DNA from: Warburgia ugandensis
Taxonomy: Eukaryota > Streptophyta > Magnoliopsida > Canellales > Canellaceae
Assembly: GCA_035236585.1 (NCBI GenBank)
Contig: CP141132.1
Location: forward strand, 23,388,445-23,452,444
Reading direction: 5' to 3'
Length of the DNA stretch: 64,000 nt
The notes below the pieces were generated by a model that was given only the letters and a program-made list of their open reading frames with translations, searched no databases and was not told where the DNA came from. Positions within the stretch are counted from its first letter, which is position 1. Every line of letters begins with the position of its first letter. Below, piece by piece: positions 13,140 to 24,727 of the stretch. The position numbers and the translations under genes were made by a program.

Positions 13140-13700
13140 AAGGCTGTCAATCCAAATAGGATAGACTAGTCTTTAAGACTTGTGACACTTTATGGGCCTA
13201 TTTACAACATATAAAGCTCCTACAGGTAAGTCACCTTACTACTTGGACTATGGAAAGACATGCCACATACCAATAGAATTATAACATAAAGCATATTGGG
13301 ACATTAAAAAGCTCATTGTTTACATAGATACTTTTGGAACCCACATAAAACTCCAACTCATTGACTTGAAGGAGTTAAGAAAAGATGCATATGAGTCAGC
13401 AAAGCTATACAAAGTTCACATGTAAAGAACTCATGATAGACACATCCTAAGGAAGTCCTTTACCTTAGGATAGAAGGTCCTTTTGTATATCTCTATATTG
13501 CTTCTATTTCTAGGAAAACTTAGATCTCGATAGATTGGACCCTACATGGTACATACTGTTTACCATTATGGGGGCATTGAGATAGAAAAGGATGGAGATA
13601 TCTCCAAAGTTAATAGACAAAGGTTGAAATCCCTCCTAAAGTTGACAAACCCTAAAATGGAAGAAACGCGACTTGAGGAACCATTCTACCAACACTCACC
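13140..13700 (+). pseudogene. Integrase C-terminal part of element X, part 2 (Athila/Tat-like)
   Basis: Integrase sequence continues where part 1 (ending 5,983) stopped. Readable pieces in order are AVNPNRID, KSPYYLDYGKTCHIPIEL, HKAYWDIKK, KLQLIDLKELRKDAYESAKLYK and HDRHILRKSF, ending with a VLLY / GKLRSRW-type beta-rich C-terminus at about 13,470-13,560. This order matches the catalytic-core end and C-terminal domain of Athila-like integrase, which inserts element cDNA into the host genome. Several stops (for example within the ..PIEL*HKAYW.. part) make it non-functional. It is the only integrase seen among the Athila/Tat-like elements in this window. Confidence 0.87.
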
Positions 13701-13874
13701 TTAGCATGTTTCTTAATACCTGCATGCATTAGCTACATTCATCATTATCATTATCATGGCATTGTATGTCTGGTTGAAGATGTTAAACTTAGTGCTCATT
13801 GGGATGCAACCCAAGACTTTAGAGTCTCATTGTTCTACATTACCCATTTATCATTTTGTGTCCTACATTACAAA

Positions 13875-13912
13875 ACATTGGGGACAATGTTTAGCTCATG
13901 TTAGGGGTGTAG
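13875..13912 (+). other. Conserved G-rich post-coding motif of element X
   Basis: Contains CATTGGGGACAATGTTTAG followed by TTAGGGGTG. It is homologous to the motifs in A, W and V. Confidence 0.7.
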
Positions 13913-14052
13913 ACATGCATAAGATTTTTTAGTTTTTGTTCTTTTTGAGTTTTTCAAACTTTTGTTAGGTCAAAGTTCTTTTACTATGATGAGAATTGGA
14001 TTGTTTGAAGCTTATTATTTCCACTACTTTAATTTGTTAATAAAAATGTATG

Positions 14053-14266
14053 CAGTTAATTATGCATTTTATTCATGTCTTGAAGTGTTTTACGAAAGTT
14101 AAATCTTAAAATACACTTGCACACATTGCATAGTCTAGACCAATAGATGGCTATGGCTTCAGTTAATTATGCATTTTATTCATGTCTTGAAGTGTTTTAC
14201 AAAAGTAAAATCTTAAAATACACTTGCACACATTGCATAGTTTAGATAATAGATGGTTATGAATTA
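14053..14266 (+). repeat. 107-bp tandem duplication in the X 3' UTR
   Basis: The unit starting CAGTTAATTATGCATTTTAT at 14,053 repeats at 14,160 with only a few differences. W and V carry the region once, so the duplication is specific to X. Confidence 0.9.
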
Positions 14267-14926
14267 AATATCCTAAGGAAATCAATGGGAAACTAAGGTA
14301 AATAATCTTTCTAAGAGTTATATGTAATTCCATATTTTATTCAGTGGACATTACTTTGAAAGATCCTAGTATCTTTATTTTGGTCAATTGCCAAGAATAA
14401 AAAAGGTGTACTAACTTTAGTTTCCTGATTATTTATTAACTCAAATAGGCTTTAAGAAATCAAAGAAATGATATAGTCGATCCTTGTTTTATCCTAGAGA
14501 TATAAAGCTTACCCAGTATACTATGTACCACTAGCTAGACCATTGAGCCTTTTTAAAAATCCTTTAAAAAAAAATAATTTACCTTAACCCCTAAGAAACC
14601 CCAGTAAGAATTTCCATTACCTACCTTTAAAAAATAAGTAGAGATGGTAGAAAAATTACCAAAAGGACAAATGTCAAAGAAGTAAAAAGTATTAACGTGT
14701 TTAAATAGAAAGAAAAAGCCTTTCCTTCAAATAAAAAGAAATACAAAGAAAAGAAAGAAAAAGAGTATTACCAGAAAAAGAAAAGAAAGAAGAAAAGAGA
14801 AGAAAATTGCAGAAGAGATATTCACTTCAGTACAATCAAAAGGAAAATTTATCCAACCAATTATTGAAGACCTCTACTTAGATTTGAAATTTGAGTCCTT
14901 ATACCCTTCCTTTCAAACCCTATCCT

Positions 14927-14941
14927 AAGCTTACGTTTCGT
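14927..14941 (+). other. Conserved 3' UTR box, copy in element X
   Basis: Reads AAGCTTACGTTTCGT, followed by CCTATCTAAAGACCC, which W also has with one or two changes. Confidence 0.7.
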
Positions 14942-15605
14942 CCTATCTAAAGACCCATTGATCTTAAAATGGATGATAGCCTTAAAGAGGATATAAGTAG
15001 AAAGGAATAAAGGTGAACTATTTCTATTTGTCATGGTAATGGCATCTATCCTAAGGGATCATATTCCTTAGTTTCATTTGTGCTTAAAAGAAATTATGTG
15101 AACCATTGGATTATTGGACTCAGTCACATAGTGAGAGAAATTTGTGTTACCCTTTCTTTGAGAGCTTCATTTTTTAGTGTATATTAGTGAGAAATTGACA
15201 TCAAGACATCTTTCCAAAGGAGTAATAAGCATTTCTATTTAAAAGTCTGGACTTATGTACCTACACACACATGCACTACAAGATTGAACTTGAATAAAAT
15301 GACTTTGGTGTGTGAGTAACTTGTAAAATTTTCCATCTATCTTTATTAAGTTGTTAAAGTTAGTATAGTACTAATGGATGGTAATTCTCTAAGATAAAAC
15401 AAAGGACTTGACCTTATAGAATGTTGTGGGAATATTCACTACAAACCCTCACGAGGCTTAACTCTTCCACTATGGGTAACCTAGGGGTTTAAGTGTTTAT
15501 TGCATATGCTAAATGCAATTATGAGTACTTCTAAAAATGGCAACACTTTTTTTGATGATTTTTTATATGTTTTTCTTGAGACTAGCAAAATGCTGATTGG
15601 GTTAA

Positions 15606-18162
15606 TGATAAGTGTTTGATTTTGTATAAAAAGTACTTAATTAGTAGCTTATGTGTTATAAAATATAGTTTTATTTCTAGGATTTTTTTGAAATTTTATA
15701 CACATGCATTTCTGAGCTAATAATTCAAAAGTTTAATATAGTTTAGGTTTAGAGGCTAATGCAAACTAAGCATGTGAATGATCATAATTTTTTAGGATTT
15801 AATTAGGTTTTTTACTTTTGTAGGAAGTGAGAAGATGATCCAACAGCCTATATTATGCTTCACAGAGATTTTTGTGGGTCAAGCTATGTGATTAGCTTGC
15901 TAGGGGAATAAGGGTGGAGTCTGAAAAGAAATTGGAAGAAAGAAAAGTTGATTAAAAAAATTCATGCAATAATTCATGCATTTTCATCACTTTGCATAAG
16001 AATTGGAGCCATACATGAGGTTTCCTAGTCCAATTAGGAAACCTAATAAAGCTAAGCATTGAAGCCACTTAAACCACCATGAAATGATCCATCAAAGTGA
16101 GTCATCAAGGCATGGATGATTGGCACATGGAGCCACCCAATTGGAGCACCAATTCAAGCAACTATCCTATGTTAAAAGTGTGATCTTTAAGGGATCTTGA
16201 GAGAAAATTGTAAAATGTAAGATGATCATGCATTAAGGGAACCATCAAAGGAGAAAACCCCACTTTCCTAATTCATTTTCTAACCTTTTCCATCACATAA
16301 ACTTAAGGTTACATGTTAATGACTTAAGGAGGGAGCCACCTTCCTAGAAGGTGACGCCTCCCCCTTGCTTGGTTGTCAATTTTAGTGGTTTCCTAATTAA
16401 GAAACCCCTAGATCTATATCCATTTAAAACACATCAAACCCTATGTCTTTCCTAACTTTTTCACCTCATTTTTTCTCCTTTTTCTCTCTCCATTCCAGCC
16501 AAACACCACCCAACTAGGAGGGGAGGATTTCCACAGCTTATTATTAAGAAAAAGATGCCTCCCCCCTTTTCTCAAATTAAAAACCAGCCATATCACCTCT
16601 TACATCATCACTCCAGCTCATCTTCCACCTAACTTTCCTCCTTCACTCTTTACCTCGACACACTAGATCAAGATCTCCTTTCCTCTTTGATTTAACCTTT
16701 CCTAAGCTAGAAACCCAATCATCTATAAATCCCCCATGGTTCCACGCTTTTAACCAAGTAGAGGTTGGGTGAGACAACTTTGAAACATTACACTCTTTGC
16801 TTGGTTATCTTAGGAGCTGGACTTTGGTTTTCTTTGGTACTATTCTTCCTTTGGATTTTTAGTTATTTCTTTGGTTATTTGCTCTCTAATTCATCTTAGA
16901 AGTTTGCTTTCTAGTTCTATACTAATCTTTCCACTTAGCTTTCCATCTTTTCTTTACTTCACTTTCATTAATTTTTCTTACTCATTCACTCATGATTCAA
17001 GTTATTTCTTCTTTGGTAGTGATAGCAAGGCAAAGAAATAACTTGCAGCCTTGCCTTCCCCTTAGAAATTTCATTAGTTTTCCTCCTTCAATTCCACTTA
17101 GTTTTAGGAATTTATTCCATAATTAGTTCTTCATCCCATCCATCTTCTCTCTTGAGTTCCATTGTAATTTTTATTTTCATTTCATCATACTTTAGTTGAA
17201 AAGCATCATATTGAGTTTTTGTTTTTATTTAGATTAGGTTGTAGTGCTTAGTTTCCTATGCAATTTCTAGTTTTTCAACATGTTTTATGCGCATAATTTT
17301 GATGTATTTTGGCATTAATTTAATAAAATTCTTTGAGAAATCTTGGCATGAAAAGTTTATATCATCAAAGTGATTTATATTTGGGTTTTTATCGCACACA
17401 AAAATTATTGTTTTAGTTTCGTTATATGCTTGATTTAAGTCAATGTTCTTAAGTACTTGAAATATGCAACTTTTCTCCATAATCATTATTCTTTGTTTCT
17501 ATCAATCCAAATATCTTAATTACTTGAGGAAACCATTTAATTTTGTAGGTTTTTTTATTAAGTACATATCTTAGGTTACATTTTAGTTTGCATTTAAAGC
17601 ATCAAATCCAATCATCTTTCAACCTGTGAACCATACGCACAATCCATGGATCACTTGAGTGGTACTTCGTTAATTTCTACTTTGGGCTCTGGTTAATTTA
17701 GTTGATGAAACTTTTTTTACTAGTTTTTAACTAGTTACTCACTTCATAGTTTAGGTTTATAATGTTTCCCTCTTAAGTCATAAAAAGTTCCATTTTTAGA
17801 AAGTTTCTTGTTTGGGAATGTTTCCTTTTTAGTAGTTTCCTTAAGTTAGTTGCTTAGTTTAATTCATTCTAGTTTTTCATTAGTTTTCTTTTTGTTAATT
17901 ACATATTAATTAAGTAAGTTTCTAATTCCATTGCTTAGTTTTCATTTTAGTAAGGTTCCTTTAATTATAGTTTCTAATTTCATTCATTTACTTTCCTAGT
18001 TTAAATTCAAATCAATTCAATCTCTCTCTTTGGCTGAAGTTAAGCACTTTAAATAAGATCCATCCAACATACAAATTTGTGAAATTCCTCATGGGTTCAA
18101 CCTCTCTCATGGGCAATGCTACTTTGATTCATGCGCATGTTAGTAATGTTAAAGCTACATCA
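15606..18162 (+). mobile_element. 3' LTR of element X (about 2.56 kb)
   Basis: Begins TGATAAGTGTTTGATTTTGT at 15,606 after a polypurine tract. It ends with AAAGCTACATCA at 18,162, the same end block as LTR W (AAAGCTTCACCA at 28,622). Its length agrees with LTR W once the insertions in W are subtracted. The five bases after it (GTCTT) begin the resumed LTR of element V. X therefore sits inside V's LTR, and the other half of V's LTR lies left of the window. No genes are in it; the reading frame at 18,079-18,363 crosses the LTR end and is not a gene. Confidence 0.85.
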
Positions 18163-19247
18163 GTCTTTCTCTCCCATCTTTTCCATCCCCATCTTACTTT
18201 CTCAAACATCCAAGCATCCAAGCATCCTATCCTCTCCTTTCTATCCCTTTCAATGCAAAATGCCTCTTTCCTTCCCTCCTTGCTTCCACATGTAGTTCTC
18301 TCCCATTCTCCTTATTTCCCATCTCCACAACGCGACACCTCTTTTCTCTCTTTCTCTCCCTAACACATCTTTTGTATCCATCCACGATCCAACCCAACCT
18401 TCCTATATCTTCTCTCTATTACACGCATAGTAACCCTTCCATCCATCTTCACCCAATCGCACTTGATACTCCCACGGCTCTTCGTAGTATCCCACCTTTA
18501 CATTCTTCCTTAACTTAAACACACATTGGATGGTTGTGAATGAATGATTGATTCTCCTTCGAGTTTTGGTGGTAGGGTAGTGTATCATGTGCCTATTGAG
18601 TGATACAACAATTATAGGGCACCATGTGGGTTGTCGTTTGAAGGTGGTGGCACAGGTTGGAGCAAGTTCATCGGCGACTTTGGTGAGTGACATAGTGGAT
18701 AATTGTCTTTTGCCTTTATTTTCTTTTCTATTTTCTATGATATCACTCCTTTTATAGGGCTTTTTAGTTTACTTTTGCTTTTATTTCATCCATATATTAC
18801 ATTCTTGTATATATCTATATTCTAGTTAGTGAAAGTTATCTTTTTATTTCATTAGTTGTTAGTTGTTCTTGCTTCTGTTACTTTGATTTTCCTTTATTTT
18901 TAGTCTTTGTTATTTGCTTATATTAATAGGAATCAATTAGTATGTAGTGTTTAGTATAATGTTAGGAATTAATATGTTTGGCTAGATTTTCACCCTAGAG
19001 TTAGGATGAAACCACACTAACTTTAGGTGTATTCATATTTAGGTAATTTTATATTTAAAATGTGTAAAATGTCATTTTTAGGATAAGTGAGTTAATTTAC
19101 ATAGTTAGTGTGCCTTTCATAGGGTATATTAGGTGTTCCCTATAGTTTAAGAACTAATTATGGTAGGTTAATTAATTTAGTATAGAAAATATGAGATAAT
19201 TTGTGCCCTAAAAGACAAGTTATATTCTGAATAATACACTAAATTGG

Positions 19248-19260
19248 GCAAAATCCTGAG
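19248..19260 (+). repeat. Left target-site duplication of the RTE fragment
   Basis: GCAAAATCCTGAG here is repeated with one change as GCAAAATCTTGAG at 19,588-19,600. The 3' LTR of V has this sequence once (near 48,830). Confidence 0.85.
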
Positions 19261-19587
19261 ATGTCATGGAAATGAGGATGTTGAGAAGGATAAGTGGTAG
19301 GAAACCTAAGAGTAGGACAAATAAGTAATAAGATGAGGGAGATTAGACTTAGATAGTTTGGACATGTCCAAAGGATACCCAAAATAACACTGGTTAGGAG
19401 TGAGGCAATGCAAGTAGAAGGTTTTAAAAGGGCAAGGGGAAGGCCCAAAAGAACATGGATAGAAGTAGTGAGAAAATATTTAAAAACTTTGGGACTAAAT
19501 GAAGCCATGGTAATTAATAGAGAGGAATGGAGGAATAAGATTCATGTGGCCGATCTCGAATTGGGATAAGGTTTTGATGATGATGAG
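19261..19587 (+). mobile_element. RTE-type LINE, 5'-truncated 3' end
   Basis: Broken frames show the end of an RTE-clade reverse transcriptase, with pieces like RWFGHV (here IVWTCPK-like after mutation), GRPKRTW, an EWRNRIHVADLELG-like end, and a 3' tail of GATGATGATG. RTE elements retrotranspose by target-primed reverse transcription and are usually 5' truncated. The copy is flanked by a 13-bp TSD. It is inactive: it is short and has many stops. It is absent from the other LTR of V, so it arrived after V inserted. Confidence 0.85.
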
Positions 19588-19822
19588 GCAAAATCTTGAG
19601 ATTGAGAAAATATTAAAAATAGGATTTTAATAATAACATATTTCATGTTTTTAATTCATTGAGGTTTTATTAACATGGGTAGTTTAAAAATCCAAATTGC
19701 TTAATTTTAAGTATATTTAATTTTTGTGTGGTAGATTTGAAAACATTAGTTTTAGAAATTTGGTAAATTTACTCTCTTTAGTATTCTTAGATATATTTAA
19801 TTGGTTGTTGCTAATTCATTGG

Positions 19823-20092
19823 TGATAAGTGTTTAATTTTGTATAAAAAATACCCAATTAGTAGCCCATGTCTTATAAATTATAGTGGTATATCTAAGGC
19901 TTTTCCAAAAATTTATATACATATGTATTTCTAACATAATAATTCAAAAGTGTGATATTTTGTAGGTTCAGGAGCAAATCTAAAGTAAGTATGTAAATGG
20001 TCATAATTTTCTAGGATTTAATTAGGTTTTTCATCTTTGTAGGTGTTGAGAAGGTGATCCAACGGTCGAGATTGATTGATATGAGAATTAGA
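19823..20092 (+). mobile_element. 5' LTR of element W, part 1
   Basis: Begins TGATAAGTGTTTAATTTTGT and matches the starts of LTR X (15,606) and the W 3' LTR (32,897). The five bases before it are ATTGG. V's LTR resumes at 33,831 with ATTGC, a TSD with one mismatch. It breaks off near 20,092 at a copia fragment. Confidence 0.85.
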
Positions 20093-20139
20093 TGAATCGT
20101 GGTAAGAGCTTTCTCCAACAATTCCTCCTTCTCTTCATC
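20093..20139 (-). pseudogene. Copia gag fragment, part 2 (left of solo LTR S1)
   Basis: On the minus strand this encodes EEKEELLEKALTTIHL, the continuation of the copia gag start at 22,695-22,839. The frame is in register when solo LTR S1 and one copy of its TSD are set aside. It stops at W sequence near 20,092. Confidence 0.8.
20135..20139 (+). repeat. Left target-site duplication of solo LTR S1
   Basis: TCATC, repeated exactly at 22,690-22,694. Confidence 0.9.
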
Positions 20140-20425
20140 TGTAATGACTCCAATTTTGTAATATTGAAATTCCAAGTTAAGCAATGAAAAGATCAGTTTT
20201 TGAAGATAAGGGCATTTTAGTCATTTCACTAGTCACCTTGACTGAACCCAGGAATTTGGTCCTAATAAGACCAAAATCACCCAAAACGGAGTTAAAATGA
20301 GCAAATTATGGCCCTTTGAAGTTCAGGGGCAAAACTGTAATTTTTACAAAAACGGTTTTAGCCTGCAAACACAAGGACCCGTTTTGATACGGGCACCCCT
20401 TCATCTTCAACCTGTAGAGGATTCT

Positions 20426-20463
20426 AGAATGGCAGTGATTGGAGGAGAAATCACTGCCATTCT
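20426..20463 (+). promoter_or_regulatory. Promoter-proximal hairpin of LTR S1
   Basis: Perfect 15-bp inverted repeat: AGAATGGCAGTGATT, an 8-base loop, then AATCACTGCCATTCT. S4 has the same structure at 40,235-40,272 with one compensatory pair change. A second small hairpin (CACCGCC / GGCGGTG, 20,475-20,495) follows. Confidence 0.85.
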
Positions 20464-20520
20464 GGAGGTTTCTCCACCGCCATTCAAAGGCGGTGAGAGC
20501 CCTCTCCAGAACCCTCTCTT

Positions 20521-20538
20521 AGCTCTATAAATAGAGCT
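20521..20538 (+). promoter_or_regulatory. TATA box in an 18-bp palindrome, LTR S1
   Basis: AGCTCTATAAATAGAGCT: TATAAATA sits at the centre of a perfect inverted repeat with 8-bp arms. The identical sequence is at 40,330-40,347 in S4. This is the likely core promoter of the LTR, with the start of transcription expected about 30 bases downstream. Confidence 0.8.
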
Positions 20539-22689
20539 CTTGGGCGCCTCTAATGGCAGCCCAAAATGTAGAAGAAAACTAGTCGTGGAGTAGTGACCTA
20601 GAGGGGAAAACAAGGAGAAAAAACCAGCAACGAGCCAAGTATGTCCGAGATCGCTCAAAACCCATCTCCCCCATAGTTCCAAGTTCAATTTCCCTAGGTT
20701 TTTGCATGAAAAACCACACAAAATAGAGCCCTAGAGACTCACCAAGGACCCAGGGACGTTCCCTGGGTCGTACTAGTTCGACAGGGTTGAACCAGGGTGT
20801 CCTGAGGATGCCCCGGTTCCCCAACGAACAAGACGATCCAATAGGAATGTCACACGTCGTCCTACGTCGACCCCGGTTTGAAAAACCAAATGGGCATGTC
20901 CAGGGACGCGCCCGCAAAAGGGACAGTCGAGCAAAAACCCAGCGCGTCTACAGACGAGCCCGTTGAGGTGCACGCCGCAGATGCGCAGTGCGCTAGTGCT
21001 GTGGGTTTTTCGTTCCTTAAGGAAGCCAGGGCGCACGACGCAGTCGCGCAGTGCCCTAGCATTCCGTTTTTTCATTCTTAAGACTCTATGTACGTGCGAC
21101 ACTAAAAAGCTTATAACCTAAGATCTAGAGCTCCGATTGAGGCTCTGCAAAAGATGTTGTGTCCGTGTTGATGACGTGGACACATCCAAACTATAAAATC
21201 TATGATCAAGGCCCAATCAAAGGTGGGCATGACCCTTAGAACTTTGAAAAACTGAGGATACCAAGGCCCAATTAGGACCTTAGGACACCCATAGGCATAG
21301 GGATGGACTCCTAATGCCTAAGTAATAAGACCAATTACTCTACAACCCATAAAAGATAGTCCAAACTAACCTTGATTCCCTAAACCATGATCAGGAGTGT
21401 CCGAGGACAAAAGGATTAGCGCAACCTAGCCAGGTAGGTGCTTTATCACTATTAGATTCTTTTAAAAGAACTATTATTGTTTTGAGAACATATGTTTTAA
21501 ATATATGACTTGTTTAGCATAACTTAATTCAGCATGCATGATAAATGCTTTGTACATAGACATGTTTTGTAAAATGATTGCATATGCATTATGCACATAT
21601 ATGTTTTGCAAACAAGTGCATACATTGCATGATTTAAGTACTTGCAAAGATTGCATGTCCTTGAGGGTTGCCAAAAGACGCTAGAGTGCCGAGGGCCAGG
21701 CAGTTGTAAGGGACCCAAAAGAGGACGGGTTTTGAAAAGAGGTTTTGGCTTATTTGATCTTATGTGATTTGGGCTAGTAAGCCCGTAGGTGCTATGCCGA
21801 GGGGTCTGGGTTGGCCACCCGGCCTCTACCACTATTAGGTGGATGGGTACCACACCCAAAAAGAGGCAAGTCTCTACGTCGATTGCATGTGGTATAGGGG
21901 GCTACCACTGGTGTCACGGCACTGGGTCGACATGTCATAGGCCCTGTGGAGGCTATGACCGAGTGTCCTCAGGTACTCGAGGACCACACGGCGAGGAGGT
22001 CATGGGCATAGTGGACCCTATGGTTTGATGATTTATGTGCATTGCATATGGCATGATATGAGGTTGGTCGACCATACCATACTAGAGATCCATGAGTTGG
22101 ATTCCATGAATCATCTATTGCATATCATGATATGATATATATGTATATGATACTTTCAATTTTGGATTATGTGATCCTTTAAGTCATTAGTATTTCAGTT
22201 TGATGACAGATTCTTATATTGATATTGAGCTTGAGTATTCAGACATGCACATGTTTTGAAAGAACATATGATTTTAAAACATCTCATGCATTATAAAACT
22301 AGTAGTGGTAAGTTCCTACTGAGTATACTATATACTCACCCAATCCTCAACATTTTTAAGACACCATGTAAATACTTAAGGGCAAGGAACGCTTGTGCTA
22401 GGAACCACTCAGACTAAGTACAAGTAAGTAAAACCCCTACCTTATCTTTCAATGTTACTTGATTGTAGTTACTCTCTAATAGCTGGGGTTGTGACTAACA
22501 CTTTCTTAGGAATAATATTGATTTAAACTTTGCCATGGCTAAATAAATTGAGAATGTGTGTTGACACTCGGGGCTTTTATGAAAGGTTGTTTTCCAAAAG
22601 AAAAAGATTTTCATGCATTTCATATTTATAAAACAAGAGATCTCGCCTGTTTATCAAAATTGCATCATATAAAAACCCGGGTCGTGACA

Positions 22690-23330
22690 TCATCGGTCAT
22701 CGATTCTAGCAATTTTTGCTTGCCTTGCAACGCCTTCACCAATCCCTGTTGAACAAGGATTACGCGCATCCAAAGTCGCCACATATTGAAGTTGTTGGTA
22801 CCATCGAATTTGTCGATTTTGAATTTGGTTGACATCACAATACCAACTTTACTTGACCTAGTACAAAAGCTAGGTCTCGTGGGGAAGCTTACGTGGATCA
22901 TACCAGGGGCTTCCCTATAAAATCTTTTGTCGGTACCATCTTTTTGGATAAAGATGGTTATATTCAAAAAAATTTCGATTAGCTTGAAGTGAATTTCCAA
23001 CCTTACTCAAATAGGTATTTATGGGTAATGCCTTTCTTTTTAGAACGAAATATTCTTTTGGCCTTTCTCGAATCGCCCAAAATTTTACAATCCAATAAGG
23101 AAGGGTTTGCGGGCGAATATTTACTCTTGAAATTGAAATATTGGCTTCATTCGTAGGGTCAATCCATGACCTTGAATACCAAGTTAGTTCACTGATTTTG
23201 GGCATCATCTTATGTCATTCATTAAAGTGCTTTCTATGAGCCTTTCATTTCAAGACGTTTTAAAAGAGAGAAAATGTTCCACATTTCCTTATTCTTGATA
23301 TCAGGATAAAGAGAGTCTTTCTTTTTATTA
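22690..23330 (-). pseudogene. Ty1/copia fragment: gag start, leader and primer-site remnant
   Basis: On the minus strand a copia gag starts at 22,833-22,831 (MSTKFKIDKFDGTNNF, then WMRVILVQQGLVKAL and ESMTDD), the typical N-terminus of the copia gag family. It runs into solo LTR S1 at 22,689 and continues at 20,139. Upstream of gag is a leader with a primer-site-like sequence at 23,170-23,182 (minus strand TTGGTATTCAAGG, compare TTGGTATCAGAG). About 150 bases beyond that may be the end of its LTR. At 23,331 the interrupted LTR of W resumes. Only the first 60-70 gag codons remain, so it is a non-functional fragment. Confidence 0.82.
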
Positions 23331-23953
23331 AGTCAAAAGCCTAAATGGCATCATTTCAAAGTATGGTCAAGGCTTAAGACCATCTTAGGACAAGCAAAGA
23401 AGTAATTGGAAGAGCTAAAGGTGATTAAGAATGGGTTTATGCCAAGCCATTGATTCAAGCCACCTAAGCCATCTAAGCCATGAAAGAAGGTGACAAACTA
23501 AGGAAGTCAAGCCAAGTCACTAAAGCCAAGGGTGTAGTCCATGAAGTGAAGCTAAATAAGCCCTCAAAGTTAGCCATGTAAGCCACTTAAGCCAATGCTA
23601 TATGGAGCTATACTATTGGAGGAGATTCATACTCAATTATCCTAACCTAAAAGTGGATTTTAAGAGGATAATTAGAAGGAATTAAGGAGATTTATCAAGA
23701 GAGTAAGTTAGCATGCACATGTGGGCCAATGAGAGAAGAATCCATCTTTCCTTTTCCATTTCTTCCCATCTCATCTCCCTCTCCACACCACCTAAAATAA
23801 TCCCATGATTTTTACATGGGAGAGACACACTTCATAAAAAGGTGGTGTCTCCCACCTTTCCTAAACTCCCATCAAACTCCACCATTCCACCTTCTAAATA
23901 TATATCCTATCTCCCTATCTTTCTCTCTCTTTCCCCCTCTCTCATACCACTTC
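23331..23953 (+). mobile_element. 5' LTR of element W, part 2
   Basis: Resumes with AGTCAAAAGCCTAAATGGC. This matches the W 3' LTR at 33,190 onward (AGTCAAAAGCTTAAATGAC and the following 100 bases). It is interrupted again by solo LTR S2. No coding content. Confidence 0.82.
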
Positions 23954-24355
23954 TGTTAAGTGTTCAATTTCAGCCAAAATACCCTTAATCTAGCATCTAA
24001 TTATATAATCTAATCAATCAATTTTAAAATTTTTCATAATATTTTGCATTTTATCTCTAATTGACCATTCAACCATTGAATTGCAAAATTTAATGGTTAG
24101 ATGATCATTAGAGCTAATCAGTGGTGTAATGTACAATTAGAGGATTCTAATCTAGTCTTATATTTTGTAAATAAACCAAATTGAAATTAGATGGACCAGA
24201 TTGAAAATAAGGAAATTGCATGGCAAGAAAAGAACTTTGAGATAGTTAGGAAATAAAGATGGATAAGAAAGAAGAAGAATTTGAATCAAAATTAAAATCC
24301 TCTAGAAGATTTTATAAAAGGGATATAAGTTTGAAGAAAAAGAGGTTGGAGGCTG

Positions 24356-24508
<153 letters not shown>

Positions 24509-24727
24509 CTCCTCTCTCCTCTCTCCTCTCTGTTTCTTTCTCTACTCTTTCTCATTCTCCCTATCTCTCTCTTACTCTTTTCTCTATTTCTCACCGCTAC
24601 CCTTCTTTCCTTCCCTTTCCACCCAACAAGCCTAGCTAACCGCACTAACCATCCCCTCTCTTCTCCTGTTCTCTCTTCAACTCTCCCTCTCTGCCATCAC
24701 TCTTGTTTCCTCCCCATCTCCCGCTTC

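Larger units (their letters stand above)
13701..15605 (+). mobile_element. 3' untranslated region of element X
   Basis: Sequence between the integrase end and the 3' LTR. It holds the G-rich post-coding motif (13,875-13,912), a 107-bp tandem duplication (14,053-14,266), the conserved 3' UTR box (14,927) and a G-rich polypurine-like tract just before the LTR (15,593-15,605). It aligns in order with the 3' regions of W, V and A. No coding frame is supported. Confidence 0.75.
18163..19822 (+). mobile_element. 5' LTR of element V, part 1
   Basis: This aligns in order with 47,768-49,055 (the 3' LTR of V), starting at the pyrimidine-rich block TTTCTCTCCCATCTT and ending at CTAATTCATTG. It is cut by X on the left and W on the right. 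It also carries an RTE LINE fragment (19,261-19,587) that the 3' LTR lacks. V's LTR resumes at 33,831. Confidence 0.8.
20140..22689 (+). mobile_element. Solo LTR S1 (chromovirus-type, 2.55 kb)
   Basis: Begins TGTAATGACTCC and ends CCCGGGTCGTGACA, with perfect 5-bp TSDs (TCATC). No primer-binding site follows and no polypurine tract precedes it, so the interior was lost by recombination between the two LTRs. It matches S4 (39,919-42,582) along its length and, inverted, LTR Z. It carries a promoter with a hairpin (20,426-20,463) and a palindromic TATA box (20,521-20,538). The GC-rich middle (about 20,760-21,060) gives overlapping frames on both strands that are not genes. Confidence 0.93.

Noticed and set aside
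18403-18693. A 96-codon minus-strand frame
   Set aside because: It lies inside V's LTR; the corresponding part of the 3' LTR (about 48,000-48,300) does not clearly keep it open.
20579-21102. Frames over 100 codons on the minus strand in S1, and similar ones at 40,216-40,823 in S4
   Set aside because: They are in the LTR promoter and GC-rich leader, differ in length between S1 and S4 and show no constraint or family.
22915-23208. A 97-codon frame starting MMPKISELTWYSRSWIDPT, considered as a plastid or mitochondrial insert
   Set aside because: It overlaps the copia primer-site remnant and leader upstream of gag and matches no organelle protein I can place.
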